Assembly: GCA_944325155.1 (NCBI GenBank)
Contig: CALUYY010000011.1
Location: forward strand, 1 to 61,559
From: Candidatus Gastranaerophilales bacterium
GTDB taxonomy: Bacteria > Cyanobacteriota > Vampirovibrionia > Gastranaerophilales > Gastranaerophilaceae
Direction: 5' to 3'
DNA: 61,559 nt
The notes beneath the pieces were generated by a model that was given only the letters and a program-made list of their open reading frames with translations, ran no database searches and was not told the DNA's origin. The translations under genes and the position numbers were made by a program. Positions 45,332 to 54,218 of this stretch are shown one piece after another; positions within the stretch are counted from its first letter, which is position 1, and the number at the start of each line of letters is the position of its first letter.

Positions 45332-45821
45332 TATCGGGTTCTTTCGGTTCAATTATATCCATAATCCAGTTTCTTAAATCAAGTCTTGATGCGTCTTTTG
45401 TATCATTCATTTTTATATTGTGCGCTTTTGCTATTTTTTCATAATAGATAAGCTGTTTTTTTGTGGGCTTTAATTTGCTCATTTTATAATCATTTGCTTT
45501 TTTTCTCTGCGCTTTTCGGTATTCTTTTTCTTTGTCGATTAAAAATTGCATTTTTTCTTTCTGTTCAAGTTCATAGAATACAAAATCGATATATTTTCTT
45601 AAGTCTTTCAGAAATTCTTCATCCGACAGACAATCGATAACAAATTCAAAGCGGGGATTATTTATCTCAAAGTAATAGTTTTCTTCTTCAATGAATTTAT
45701 CAGTGATTTCTTCTTTTTTTAAGTTTTTATTTTTTTTAACAAAAGATTTTAAAAAGCTCAACAGTGCGCTTTTTTGCCTCGGCGTAAAATTCGGAAAAAT
45801 TGTATTTTTTATATAAAACAT
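45318..45821 (-). CDS. Unrecognised 167-residue charged protein
   Basis: A 167-residue Lys/Glu-rich helical protein. The C-terminal ~45 residues (KLKPTKKQLIYYEKIAKAHN, then DASRLDLRNWIMDII) form a compact motif that I have the impression of seeing at the ends of other proteins, but I cannot name it. No Shine-Dalgarno; TATAAT (minus strand, 45828-45833) lies six bases before the ATG. Located between era and prmC. Confidence 0.65.
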   Translation of the reverse strand: MFYIKNTIFPNFTPRQKSALLSFLKSFVKKNKNLKKEEITDKFIEEENYYFEINNPRFEFVIDCLSDEEFLKDLRKYIDFVFYELEQKEKMQFLIDKEKEYRKAQRKKANDYKMSKLKPTKKQLIYYEKIAKAHNIKMNDTKDASRLDLRNWIMDIIEPKEPDNEEK

Positions 45822-45828
45822 AAAAAAA

Positions 45829-45978
45829 TTATAGCAAATCTTTATAATTTATTTTCTTTTTTGCAAGCTTAAATTCAATAAATTTCTTTTTAATCGGGTC
45901 GCTTGCACCCTTTATATTAATTTTTAGGGGTTCGATATTTTCTTTTTTATTTTCTTTAATTTTATCTTTGTTCTTCAT
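45829..45978 (-). CDS. Possible 49-residue Lys-rich small protein
   Basis: An ATG inside the era 3' end opens 49 codons that fill the gap to the next gene: MKNKDKIKENKKENIEPLKI, then GASDPIKKKFIEFKLAKKK. Its length, same-strand position and coding-like composition support it, but the ribosome site (AGG) is too close to the ATG. It may be real, or chance in AT-rich DNA. Confidence 0.4.
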   Translation of the reverse strand: MKNKDKIKENKKENIEPLKINIKGASDPIKKKFIEFKLAKKKINYKDLL

Positions 45979-46897
45979 AACCTAACATTTTAAGCGCATT
46001 TTTATCTTTTTGCCAGTTCTTTTTAACTTTTACAAATAATTCAAGATAAACTTTTCCTTCAATTATTTCTTCAAGCTCAATTCTTGAATCGGTTCCTATT
46101 TTTTTTAACATCTGTCCTTTTGAACCTATTATTATCCCCTTTTGGCTTTCGGCGGATACAAAAATCGTTGCTTTTATTTTATCCAGATTCCCCTCCGTTT
46201 TATATTCATCAACCATAACGGCAACGCTGTGGGGAATTTCTTCTTTTGTATTTAAGATTATTTTTTCTCTTATAACTTCGGAAGCTATCATTCTCATATT
46301 CTGGTCGGTTATTGTTTCTTCATCGTATAAAGGAACACCGGATGGCAGATATTTTTTTATTTCTTCAATTAAATTTTCGACATTTTTTCCCGTCTTGGCA
46401 GAAATTTTTATAACGGGCAGATTTTTTTCAAATAAAGTTTTATATGAAATTATGTTTTCTTCTTTTTTAATTTCGTCTTTTATTAAATCGGCCTTGTTTG
46501 CAACGATTATTACCGGCTTATTTATTTTTTTAAGGCAGTTTTCAACAATCCAGATATCGCCTTTTCCTGCTTTTGTCGTTATATCAACCATAAAAACAAT
46601 AACATCCGAATCATCAAGCGCTAAAATTGCCTGTTCGGTCAAAAATTCGCCCAGTTTATTTAAGGGTTTATGAACCCCCGGGGTATCAATAAAAATTATC
46701 TGGCAGTTATCTTTTGTATATATTCCTTTAATTTGTTTTCTTGTGGTCTGCGCAACAGGCGTTGTTATTGCAATTTTTTGCCCCGTTATAAAATTTAAAA
46801 GTGTTGATTTTCCCGTATTCGGGCGGGCTAGTATAGCCGCATAACCGCATTTATAATCTGTTACATTATTAAGTTTTGTCATGTTTTGTTTATTCAT
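45962..46897 (-). CDS. era: GTPase Era
   Basis: A 311-residue GTPase that binds 16S rRNA during 30S maturation. G1 reads ARPNTGKST (residues 24-32), with Ala where nearly all P-loops have Gly; G3 is DTPG, G4 NKAD, G5 SAKTG. The KH domain (IIGSKGQMLKKIGTDSR) is complete. The start at 46897 or the ATG at 46882 are both possible; no Shine-Dalgarno is seen. Divergent from the 727-residue gene only 14 bases away. Confidence 0.95.
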   Translation of the reverse strand: MNKQNMTKLNNVTDYKCGYAAILARPNTGKSTLLNFITGQKIAITTPVAQTTRKQIKGIYTKDNCQIIFIDTPGVHKPLNKLGEFLTEQAILALDDSDVIVFMVDITTKAGKGDIWIVENCLKKINKPVIIVANKADLIKDEIKKEENIISYKTLFEKNLPVIKISAKTGKNVENLIEEIKKYLPSGVPLYDEETITDQNMRMIASEVIREKIILNTKEEIPHSVAVMVDEYKTEGNLDKIKATIFVSAESQKGIIIGSKGQMLKKIGTDSRIELEEIIEGKVYLELFVKVKKNWQKDKNALKMLGYEEQR

Positions 46898-46914
46898 AGT
46901 ATAATTGTACTATG
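46895..46914. promoter_or_regulatory. Inverted repeat holding both start codons of era and its divergent neighbour
   Basis: CATAGTA-TAATTG-TACTATG, perfect 7-bp arms. It contains TATAAT (46900-46905) for the rightward gene, with TTGTCA at 46876-46881 and an 18-base spacer, and TACAAT on the minus strand (46904-46909). Each box lies six bases from its ATG, so both messages could start at or near the A of ATG. Confidence 0.5.
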
Positions 46915-49095
46915 AAATCCGAAATCGGGGATTATTTAAGGATGAAGAAAGTTTTTACGGTTATATTTCTTATTGCCGCATTTATATTTAATACCGGCAA
47001 CATTTGGGCGCAGCCGAGCGCATATAAAAACGATTTGTTAAAAATCGAACTTACAAAGCTTGATGAAAATCATTATGATATAGGGCTATATACCCAAAAA
47101 ATTTATAATGAGCCCGTGAAAATCATTAAAAAATCGGATACGGTTTATTACTTTTTATTACCCGAAACAAGCCATTCAATAACATCCGTTACGCCTTTGG
47201 ATGCGATTAAAAGCGTTATGTTAAAATCATATCCTTATGCGGGGCAGGATTTGGATAACAGCTATACAAAAGTTGCAATTATTACATCCAAACCGCTTGA
47301 ACTTACCACTTCTCTAAAAACCCTTGATACTACAATTTCACCCAGGTTGGACCCCATAAGGCTTGCAAAACTGGATCAGGTTTTTGAAAGATATTCGCAA
47401 AGACTGGCTGAAAATAATATCCCGAGCCCCTTAAACGATTTCAGAAAAACAACCGTTGCTCAAAGACCGAATCTTCAAAGCAATGTTGTGGTTGAAGACG
47501 ATAAAAATGAACTTATAGCATCAAACAATAAAGAAACAAATTCTTTAGAAGAATACCAAAATAAAGTAAATCAAAAACAGGCTGAAGTAAAAAAACAGGA
47601 AACAAAACCTGCGCCTGAAAAACCTGCGGTAAAACAGGCTCCAGCAAAACAAACGGCAAAGCCCGCCAATATTCAAACACCCAAGAAAACAACCGTAACA
47701 ACGGCAGCAAAACCTGTTTCAAAACCCGTTTCAAAACCTGCAGTAAAACCTGCGGCAAAACAGGTTTCAAAACCCATAGCAAAACCTGCTATTCAAGCGC
47801 CGAAACAAAAAACACCGGCTCCCTCTGCAAAACAGACGGCAAAGCCCGAAGTAAAACAGCCGGTAAAACAAACGGCAGTCAAACAGCAGGAAACAAAACC
47901 CGTTACGATTGCACAAAATGTTAAACCCATAGAAACACTTCAAAAAAAAGAAACAACTAAAACGGTAACGCCCGATATTAAAGATAATGAATATTCAAAA
48001 TATGAAAAACAGCTTGCACTGAATAAACCCATTGATGTTGAATTCAGCACCGAAGTGCCGAAAGAAACGGTAAAAGATGAGCTTAAAAATAACAAAGAAC
48101 AGGAAGAACAGGTTCTTCCGATTGAAAACATAAAAGTTAAAGACAGAGTTATCGTTTCCAAAAAAGCCCAAAAAGAAGCACAGCAAAAACAGCGGAATTT
48201 CATTACACTTCTTGTGCTGTTCGGCGCTTTAGCGGGCATTTATATAATGGTAAAGAAAAAGGCAAATGCCAAAAAACAACAATCGGCAGCAGAATTTCTT
48301 GCCGCTAAAAAGGCTGCAAGAGAAAGTTCGGATATTAAGGAATATCTTAAAAATAAGCAGCTTGCAAAACTTAAACAAAAAACGGAAGAAGCAAAACACA
48401 AAGAAGAAGAAAAGCCCGTTTCATATATTGAAAATAATGTCAATGAAACCGTTACCGCTCAAAATGAAGTTCAATCATACGGCGAATATAAGGAACCCGA
48501 AAAAACACGGGATGAAATTACCGAAGAAGAAAAAGTTAAAGCGTTTAACGCTTATATGGACAGCATAACGGAACCCGAAGAAAAAGAAGAGGAAGAAACA
48601 CTATATAACTACGAAGAAATAAAAGAACACCAAGAAACTCCCATTCAATTGGAAGATGATGAAGAAATCGCACTTAAAGAGCTTTATACTCCGATTGAAA
48701 CAAGATATACGGCAGCTTACCCGATTTCATACGATACATCAGATGAAGCGGAAGTATTAAGTGCGCTTCGTGCACAGGATGAACAAAATAAACCCAAAAG
48801 CGAACCGCAGGAAACGGATGAAGATGTTGCAACAATTGTTTCTTCTTCAAAATTAACCGAAACAAGGGGTTTATATCTTGCAAAATTTGAAGGCACAACT
48901 TCTCTTGTAGGGTATATTCAAGACGACATATACGTTCTTTATAATTTCGGCGATGTTGAAATTCAAGATACGGACATTCAATCCCGCCTTGCTCAGGAAA
49001 ATGATACGGATAGCTTATATATAGTAAAAACCGGCGGGAAAAAGCTTATGGTTAAATCAACACCTTATGATATGAGTTTAGAGATGGTAATGTAG
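46912..49095 (+). CDS. Membrane-anchored exported protein with Lys/Pro-rich region
   Basis: A 727-residue protein. An N-terminal signal (MKKVFTVIFLIAAFIFNTGN from the ATG at 46942, perhaps the true start) precedes an AMIN-like beta domain (residues ~35-150). Next is a low-complexity Lys/Pro/Gln/Ala region (~215-345) with KPVSKPAVKPA-type repeats, then an acidic stretch and a membrane helix near 424-440 (LLVLFGALAGIYIMV). A coiled, charged region and a C-terminal globular domain (~635-727, GLYLAKFEGTTSLVGYIQDD) end it. The layout suggests a cell-wall-spanning anchor; AMIN domains localise envelope proteins. Function unknown. A strong terminator follows. Confidence 0.65.
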   Translation: MKSEIGDYLRMKKVFTVIFLIAAFIFNTGNIWAQPSAYKNDLLKIELTKLDENHYDIGLYTQKIYNEPVKIIKKSDTVYYFLLPETSHSITSVTPLDAIKSVMLKSYPYAGQDLDNSYTKVAIITSKPLELTTSLKTLDTTISPRLDPIRLAKLDQVFERYSQRLAENNIPSPLNDFRKTTVAQRPNLQSNVVVEDDKNELIASNNKETNSLEEYQNKVNQKQAEVKKQETKPAPEKPAVKQAPAKQTAKPANIQTPKKTTVTTAAKPVSKPVSKPAVKPAAKQVSKPIAKPAIQAPKQKTPAPSAKQTAKPEVKQPVKQTAVKQQETKPVTIAQNVKPIETLQKKETTKTVTPDIKDNEYSKYEKQLALNKPIDVEFSTEVPKETVKDELKNNKEQEEQVLPIENIKVKDRVIVSKKAQKEAQQKQRNFITLLVLFGALAGIYIMVKKKANAKKQQSAAEFLAAKKAARESSDIKEYLKNKQLAKLKQKTEEAKHKEEEKPVSYIENNVNETVTAQNEVQSYGEYKEPEKTRDEITEEEKVKAFNAYMDSITEPEEKEEEETLYNYEEIKEHQETPIQLEDDEEIALKELYTPIETRYTAAYPISYDTSDEAEVLSALRAQDEQNKPKSEPQETDEDVATIVSSSKLTETRGLYLAKFEGTTSLVGYIQDDIYVLYNFGDVEIQDTDIQSRLAQENDTDSLYIVKTGGKKLMVKSTPYDMSLEMVM

Positions 49096-49099
49096 ATAT

Positions 49100-49135
49100 A
49101 AAAAAAGAGCTTAACCGCAGTTAAGCTCTTTTTTT
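49100..49135. terminator. Strong bidirectional terminator
   Basis: A 16-bp perfect stem (AAAAAAAGAGCTTAAC and complement) with a CGCA loop and a seven-base T run, between the 727-residue gene and the convergent 94-residue gene. Confidence 0.9.
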
Positions 49136-49150
49136 ATTTAAAACTTTTAT

Positions 49151-49435
49151 TTAAGCGTATGTAAACAGCCTGTGATCATCCGGATTAAATGTTCCGCCAA
49201 GCCCGTTTTCAAAGTTTGCTTTTTTACTTTGCCCAATCATTGCAACGTCATTTATATCTTTTTGATAAGAGCCTCCCGTATGAGGAGTTTGAGGCGGGGT
49301 TTGAACGCCTGTTGTTTGCGGACTTCCCCAAATGCTTGTACCCTGAGAAGCGCCGCCTCCGATAAAGGGGTTATTCGTCGGGTTTATTTGCTGATTTTGG
49401 TATGCGTTGTATGCGCCTATTGCATTTAAACTCAT
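49151..49435 (-). CDS. Small lineage-specific Gly/Asn/Thr-rich protein
   Basis: A 94-residue protein, MSLNAIGAYNAYQNQQINPT start, a Gly/Pro/Thr-rich middle and a conserved-looking end (NFENGLGGTFNPDDHRLF). AAAAGG precedes the ATG, which supports it. No family recognised. It resembles, in style, the other small proteins at 53989 and 57873. Confidence 0.6.
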   Translation of the reverse strand: MSLNAIGAYNAYQNQQINPTNNPFIGGGASQGTSIWGSPQTTGVQTPPQTPHTGGSYQKDINDVAMIGQSKKANFENGLGGTFNPDDHRLFTYA

Positions 49436-49770
49436 GGTATTACCTTTTTATACCTACAATGAAATAAAAACATTTGAAAAATAAAAATTTCACAAATACT
49501 AAACTATGTTACAAATGTTTACATAAAAATTAATTCCGGTTTTTGTGCACTTTAAGGGGATAAAAAAGAAAAAATAAAAAGATAGAATAATTTTATAAGG
49601 TTGTTTAAATCCGAATAAAATTCAAAAAGGAGCAAAAGACCGCTTATTAAAAACGCTTTTTTGGTCTTTTATATGCTCAAATAAAAGGGGGTTAGCCCCC
49701 TTTTATTTTGCTAACCGTTATCCGATATGTTATAATTCCGCAAAGGGAAGCAGTTTTTTAGGATAGATTT
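49436..49770. other. Gene-free region with two stacked hairpins, possible small RNA
   Basis: No open frame with a ribosome site is seen, although AAGGAG occurs at 49627. A hairpin with AAAAGACC/GGTCTTTT arms (49634-49670) is followed by a terminator-type hairpin with perfect 13-bp arms (AAATAAAAGGGGG, 49679-49708, TTAG loop). They lie between divergent genes, where no terminator is needed for them, which suggests a small transcript ending here. No clear promoter for it was found. Confidence 0.4.
49708..49736 (+). promoter_or_regulatory. Extended -10 promoter of the pyrophosphatase-like gene
   Basis: TTGCTA (49708-49713), 17 bases, then TGT-TATAAT with the -10 at 49731-49736. The transcript would start about 28 bases before the ATG, allowing the AGGAT ribosome site. 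Confidence 0.7.
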
Positions 49771-51597
49771 ATGACATTTTTGATTAGATTGAGAAGAATT
49801 TTATTTTATGCAGCTTTTTGGATTGCCTTTATTTATTCGGGCTGGGTTATTTTCTTTAAATATGCACCCGATTTTACAAAAATAAATATTATTTGGGCGG
49901 GGGCAATTTCAGGAATGCTTGCTTTATTTTTTTCGGCATTAAAAATCCATGAAATTGCGCTTAAAGATATAAATACCGATAAAAAAACAAAAGATTTGCT
50001 TTACGGGGCGGCAAATATATTTTTTAAAAATACTTATCTTATATTAACGCCGCTTTTAATTGTTGCGTTTATCTGCATTTTAAAATTCATAAATTCCGAC
50101 AGCGCCGTTTGTTTTATAACGGGCGCAATTGTTTCCATGGTAAGTTTATATATATCGGCTTTAATTATAAAAAAATCGGCAAAAAGCACCTCAAATGTTT
50201 CAAAAAATTCTTATAAAGAAACCTTTAATGTAGCTTTTGACGGCGCTTTGGCTTCTTCGCTCATTATAATCGGGCTGTCTTTAATGATGATAACATTTTT
50301 ATATTTTTGGTATAAAGACCCGAATATAATAAGCATATATGCCTTAGGCTGTATTTTTAGCGCATTATTTATTAATATCTCAAAACTTATTTATAACAAT
50401 AATTTGACGGCAAACACGGCGTCAAAAACAGATAACCGTGTTTCATTCAATGCCGATTTTTTATCGTTGTTTGTTTTATTAATTGCGGGTTCTATGGCTC
50501 TCGGGTCTTTGTGCCTTGATTTAATGGGAACTTTTATTCCTTTGTGTATTGCATCAACCGGAATTTTATGTTCAATTATTTCAAGCTTAATTATAAAAAC
50601 AAATGAAAAAATTAACCCTTTGGTTTCAATGCATTTGGGAAATGCCGCCGGAATTATTTTATATCTTGTAATAAATTATTACTTGCTTGGCGTAGTATTT
50701 ATGCCGGATTATAAAGGAATTTATTTAACCGTTGCAATAGGCGGTGTCATAGGGTATATATTCGGGCTTTTAACAAATATAATTAATGACAAAGATAAAA
50801 TTGAAGAAAATAAAACAAAAAGCCGTTATGCGTTTTTGGTTTTATTTTTATCCGCAGTTATAAGCGTTGTAAGTTTTATCGTAATAAGCGGAATGTCAAG
50901 CTATAATGCGGGCGCATTCGGCATAAGTTTGACTGCAATCGGCATAATTTCAAATTCGGCCGTTATTCTTGCGTTTAACTCATTTAATTGTATTTCCAAA
51001 ATAAGTAAAAATATTTTAAGCTCAATAGAAACAGACCAAACGGCAAAAGAAAGAATTGAAAAATCCGTTTTAAAAGGAGAAAAAATCTGCCTGTATGCAA
51101 AAGGAACAGCTATAATTTCCTCTTTGCTTGCCGCCTTTATTTTAACAATAGTTTTCGGGCTTACGGTTAATGTCGAAGACCTTGATATTCTAAATCCTTT
51201 TGTATGTATGGGTATAGTTTTGGGGGCTTCAATTCCTTTTTTGCTGACAGGCACTCTTATAAAAGGTTCATATATTAAAAAAAGCGAAAATGCCGAAAAT
51301 TCAAAGGATGGTATAGAAGATACAAAAACCGCTTCAATTTTATTTGCGCTTAAAGCGGTTATTCCGTTTTTGTTTGTTATTGCACTTGTTCTTATTGTTA
51401 TAGGGGGCACATATAAACTGTTCGGCAAAATTCTTTTATCGCAGACAATGGGCGGATTTTTAACGGGTGCCATAATTTCCGGTATTTGTTTATCTTTTAT
51501 GAAAATAAATTCAATTAAAAGCGATTTATTAAATGTATTTGTCAAATTTATGCCGGCGCTTATCTTTATTTGTTCGGGGGTATTTATTTTAAAATAA
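49771..51597 (+). CDS. Membrane pyrophosphatase (HppA) homologue without catalytic residues
   Basis: A 608-residue protein with ~15-16 membrane helices whose order of segments follows ion-pumping pyrophosphatases: GAISGMLALFFSALKI, LCIASTGILCSIIS, GGVIGYIFGLLTNII, GAFGISLTAIGIISNSAVIL, FVCMGIVLGASIPFLLTG and LSQTMGGFLTGAIISGICLS. At positions where active enzymes carry DVGADLVGKVE, DNVGDN, DAYGPIADNAGGIAEM and NAGGAWDNAKK, this protein has STSNVSKNSYKETF, NSFNCISKISKN and FMKINSIKSDLL. The Asp/Lys clusters that bind magnesium and pyrophosphate are gone, so it cannot hydrolyse pyrophosphate as the family does. The family assignment is by eye. It may be a structural or ion-channel derivative. 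Followed at three bases by the M24 peptidase gene. Confidence 0.7.
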   Translation: MTFLIRLRRILFYAAFWIAFIYSGWVIFFKYAPDFTKINIIWAGAISGMLALFFSALKIHEIALKDINTDKKTKDLLYGAANIFFKNTYLILTPLLIVAFICILKFINSDSAVCFITGAIVSMVSLYISALIIKKSAKSTSNVSKNSYKETFNVAFDGALASSLIIIGLSLMMITFLYFWYKDPNIISIYALGCIFSALFINISKLIYNNNLTANTASKTDNRVSFNADFLSLFVLLIAGSMALGSLCLDLMGTFIPLCIASTGILCSIISSLIIKTNEKINPLVSMHLGNAAGIILYLVINYYLLGVVFMPDYKGIYLTVAIGGVIGYIFGLLTNIINDKDKIEENKTKSRYAFLVLFLSAVISVVSFIVISGMSSYNAGAFGISLTAIGIISNSAVILAFNSFNCISKISKNILSSIETDQTAKERIEKSVLKGEKICLYAKGTAIISSLLAAFILTIVFGLTVNVEDLDILNPFVCMGIVLGASIPFLLTGTLIKGSYIKKSENAENSKDGIEDTKTASILFALKAVIPFLFVIALVLIVIGGTYKLFGKILLSQTMGGFLTGAIISGICLSFMKINSIKSDLLNVFVKFMPALIFICSGVFILK

Positions 51598-51600
51598 AAA

Positions 51601-53169
51601 ATGGTATATAAATTAAAAAATAACGAATATCTTTTATTAAAATCAAAAGACGATTATTCATTTGAACACTATAAAACTTCGCCCCTATCAAAAATAACAG
51701 GGTTTATAGGAACGGCGGGCGAAGGAATTCTTGATTTTAATAATCATATAACCCTTTTTGTCGACCCGAGGTATCATATTCAAGCCGATATTCAAACCAA
51801 AGGAAAAGATGTTTCCGTTGTAAAAATGAATTCGCAATTTTCTTTTATCGATTATCTTAAAAATTTTCTTCCCCCGAATTCAATTCTTTATATACCCGAA
51901 CAATCAACAAGCCGTTTATTTTATTTAAAATTAAAAGAAAATTTAAAAAATATAACTCTAAAACCGTATAGAACGGAAATTGATAATTCATCAATCGACA
52001 ATGATAAAAAAGAAGTTTTTGAAGTTGAAAAAAATATAGCCGGAACCTGTCAAAAAGAGAAAATTGATAAAATAAAAATTGATAATTTTTTAATTACAAA
52101 TCTTGAACATATTGCATATATCTTAAATTTAAGGTCGTTTAAAACAAAAAACACATCAACTTTCAGAGCAAAACTTTTTATAAAAAATAAAGATGAGGTT
52201 ATTTTATTTTGCGATTATAAAATTCCTTTTAAATACGATTTTATAAAAATTAAACCGATAAAATCTTATGAGAAATTTATAAAAAGTATAGATTCTGAAA
52301 TCTATACCGATTTTTCGACGATTTCTTTTTATGATTTCAATTTAATTAAAAAACCGGTTGAGATAAAAAAGAACCCCGTTGTAAAAATGGCGTCAATTAA
52401 GAATAAAGCGGAGATAAACCACTATATTGATTCGTTTAAAAGACTTGATGGCACTTTGTTTTCTTTTAGAGAACGGATAAAAGAAGGATTAAGTGAATTT
52501 GAATTAAATAAAATTTTTGAAAAAGAATTAAAAAAAGAAGGCGCAATTACAACTTCTTTTAAAACAATTCTTGCAATCGGCGAAAATTCAAGCATAATCC
52601 ATTATACAAATTTATCAAAAGATAAAATTTTAAAAAAAGGCGATATTATCCTTCTTGATTGCGGCGGATATTACGGGGGCGGATATGCAACCGATATTAC
52701 AAGAGTTTTTTGGTGCAAAGACAAAAAAGCGTCCTGTGAAATTAAAAAAATATATACGGCCGTTCTTAAGGCACAGTTAAATGTTTATCATTCTGACCTT
52801 TTGATGACGGATGAGCTTCATAATCTTGCGGTTAAATATTTAAAAAAATACGAAAAAGAAGGATTTTATTTTCCGCACGGATTGGGCCACGGTATCGGAA
52901 TTCCGGTTCATCAGGCGCCCCCGACATTAACAAATAAAATCAGATTAAAAATAAAAAACAATAACGTTTTTTCAATTGAACCCGGGCTTTATAAAGAAGG
53001 TTCTTTCGGAATCAGGCTTGAAAACTGTGTTTATTTAAAACAAAATAAAAAAATATCCTTATCAAGATTTCCTTATGAAGAAGATTTAATTGATTATGAT
53101 ATGCTGAATAAAACGGAAATTAAATATCTGGATGAGTGGCAAAAATATTATCAAAAGGGCTTAAATTAA
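51601..53169 (+). CDS. Xaa-Pro aminopeptidase-like M24 metallopeptidase
   Basis: A 522-residue M24 peptidase with a creatinase-type N-terminal domain (residues 1-130, VDPRYHIQAD), a second domain and a C-terminal pita-bread domain. The dinuclear metal ligands are all present: Asp in LLDCGG, Asp in ATDITR, His in GLGHGIG, Glu in SIEPG and Glu in RLEN. It fits aminopeptidase P2-like enzymes that remove N-terminal residues before proline. It ends in TAATG, coupled to the SpoU gene. Confidence 0.9.
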   Translation: MVYKLKNNEYLLLKSKDDYSFEHYKTSPLSKITGFIGTAGEGILDFNNHITLFVDPRYHIQADIQTKGKDVSVVKMNSQFSFIDYLKNFLPPNSILYIPEQSTSRLFYLKLKENLKNITLKPYRTEIDNSSIDNDKKEVFEVEKNIAGTCQKEKIDKIKIDNFLITNLEHIAYILNLRSFKTKNTSTFRAKLFIKNKDEVILFCDYKIPFKYDFIKIKPIKSYEKFIKSIDSEIYTDFSTISFYDFNLIKKPVEIKKNPVVKMASIKNKAEINHYIDSFKRLDGTLFSFRERIKEGLSEFELNKIFEKELKKEGAITTSFKTILAIGENSSIIHYTNLSKDKILKKGDIILLDCGGYYGGGYATDITRVFWCKDKKASCEIKKIYTAVLKAQLNVYHSDLLMTDELHNLAVKYLKKYEKEGFYFPHGLGHGIGIPVHQAPPTLTNKIRLKIKNNNVFSIEPGLYKEGSFGIRLENCVYLKQNKKISLSRFPYEEDLIDYDMLNKTEIKYLDEWQKYYQKGLN

Positions 53170-53900
53170 TGAAAGAGATTATAAGTCTTAAAAACGATTT
53201 AATAAAAGAAGCGGTAAAATTGCACCAAAAAAAATACAGAGAAAATTTTATTCTTCTTGAAGGAAATAAAGCGCTTGAAGGGGCGGTTTCAAATAATTTG
53301 AAGATAAAATATATATTCTCTGCCGACAAAAAACTTCTTGAAGAATATAAAAATTATGAAACTTATTTTGTAACGGATGAAATAATGAAAAAAATTTCAA
53401 CGACGGAAAGCCCATCAAACATTATATCCGTTGCACAAAAGCCGAAATATTCAATTGATGATTTTTATAAATTTAAAAAAATTACCCTGTTGGATAATAT
53501 AAAAGATGCGGGGAATTTGGGTACCATAATAAGAGCAAGCGCAGCCTTTAATTACGAAGGAATTATTTTATACAACGACACGGTTGATGAATTTTCCCCG
53601 AAAGTTATAAGGTCTGCAGCGGGGAACATTTTTAAAATTCCCGTTATCAAAATATCAAAAGGAGAACTCTTAAAATTTAAAAAAACGCACAAATTCGTTG
53701 CAACGGTCGTAAATTCCGATAAAACACCAAAAGACATAAAAATCGATTCAAATACAATTGTCATGTTCGGCTCCGAAGCGGATGGTTTGTGTGAAGAATT
53801 ATTAAATTTATCCGATGAAAAAATAACAATAAAAATGGCTAATGACGTTGAATCCTTAAATTTAGCGCTTTGTGCGGGGATTATTTTATATCTTTTATAA
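53169..53900 (+). CDS. SpoU/TrmH family RNA 2'-O-methyltransferase
   Basis: A 243-residue SPOUT enzyme with an N-terminal substrate-binding domain (FILLEGNKALEGAV) and the three knot motifs: DAGNLGTIIRASAAF, MFGSEADGLCEE and ANDVESLNLALCAGI. It resembles TrmH-family rRNA methylases (RlmB/TsnR group); the target nucleotide is not readable. The ATG at 53169 shares its A with the previous stop. Confidence 0.92.
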   Translation: MKEIISLKNDLIKEAVKLHQKKYRENFILLEGNKALEGAVSNNLKIKYIFSADKKLLEEYKNYETYFVTDEIMKKISTTESPSNIISVAQKPKYSIDDFYKFKKITLLDNIKDAGNLGTIIRASAAFNYEGIILYNDTVDEFSPKVIRSAAGNIFKIPVIKISKGELLKFKKTHKFVATVVNSDKTPKDIKIDSNTIVMFGSEADGLCEELLNLSDEKITIKMANDVESLNLALCAGIILYLL

Positions 53901-53926
53901 TAAATTAATATTGCTCCCGTAACTTA

Positions 53927-53955
53927 TTGCATAAGGGATTAAGTTGTGGTATATT
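53927..53955 (+). promoter_or_regulatory. Promoter of the 69-residue gene
   Basis: TTGCAT (53927-53932), 17 bases, extended -10 TGG-TATATT (53950-53955), leading to a ~26-base leader with AAGGAG before the ATG at 53989. Confidence 0.65.
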
Positions 53956-53988
53956 TAACTGGAACCTACTTTTAAGGAGTCGATTTTT

Positions 53989-54198
53989 ATGCGAATTTCG
54001 CCGATTTTTGCACAAACGGGAAGAACAGCGTCAACAGCAATGGGACAGGCTTTCCAACAAAAAACAAATTGCAGAAAACCTCATAATTTGAGTGCGAATT
54101 CCGCTTATGACAAAAACGATGTGTTTATGAGATTAGCAGAAGCAAGCATGAGAGACGCAAAAATCGAACTTGAATTAAAATCAATGGGGCTCATATAA
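53989..54198 (+). CDS. Small lineage-specific protein, 69 residues
   Basis: MRISPIFAQTGRTASTAMGQ, a basic Asn-rich middle and a helical end (RLAEASMRDAKIELELKSMG). A good promoter and an AAGGAG site support expression. No family recognised. It precedes gpsA by 20 bases. Confidence 0.65.
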   Translation: MRISPIFAQTGRTASTAMGQAFQQKTNCRKPHNLSANSAYDKNDVFMRLAEASMRDAKIELELKSMGLI

Positions 54199-54218
54199 TT
54201 TTTTAAGTACGGGGTGAA

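Noticed and set aside
47590-47900. Repeated AAACC(T/C)GC units resembling a tandem repeat or CRISPR array
   Set aside because: The repeats are in-frame Lys-Pro-Ala-Lys-Gln codons of the 727-residue protein; unit lengths vary and there are no unique spacers. No CRISPR array or cas gene was seen anywhere.
50901-51545. 214-residue minus-strand frame
   Set aside because: Antisense of the pyrophosphatase-like gene; no family features, and the plus-strand gene has promoter, ribosome site and recognisable membrane topology.
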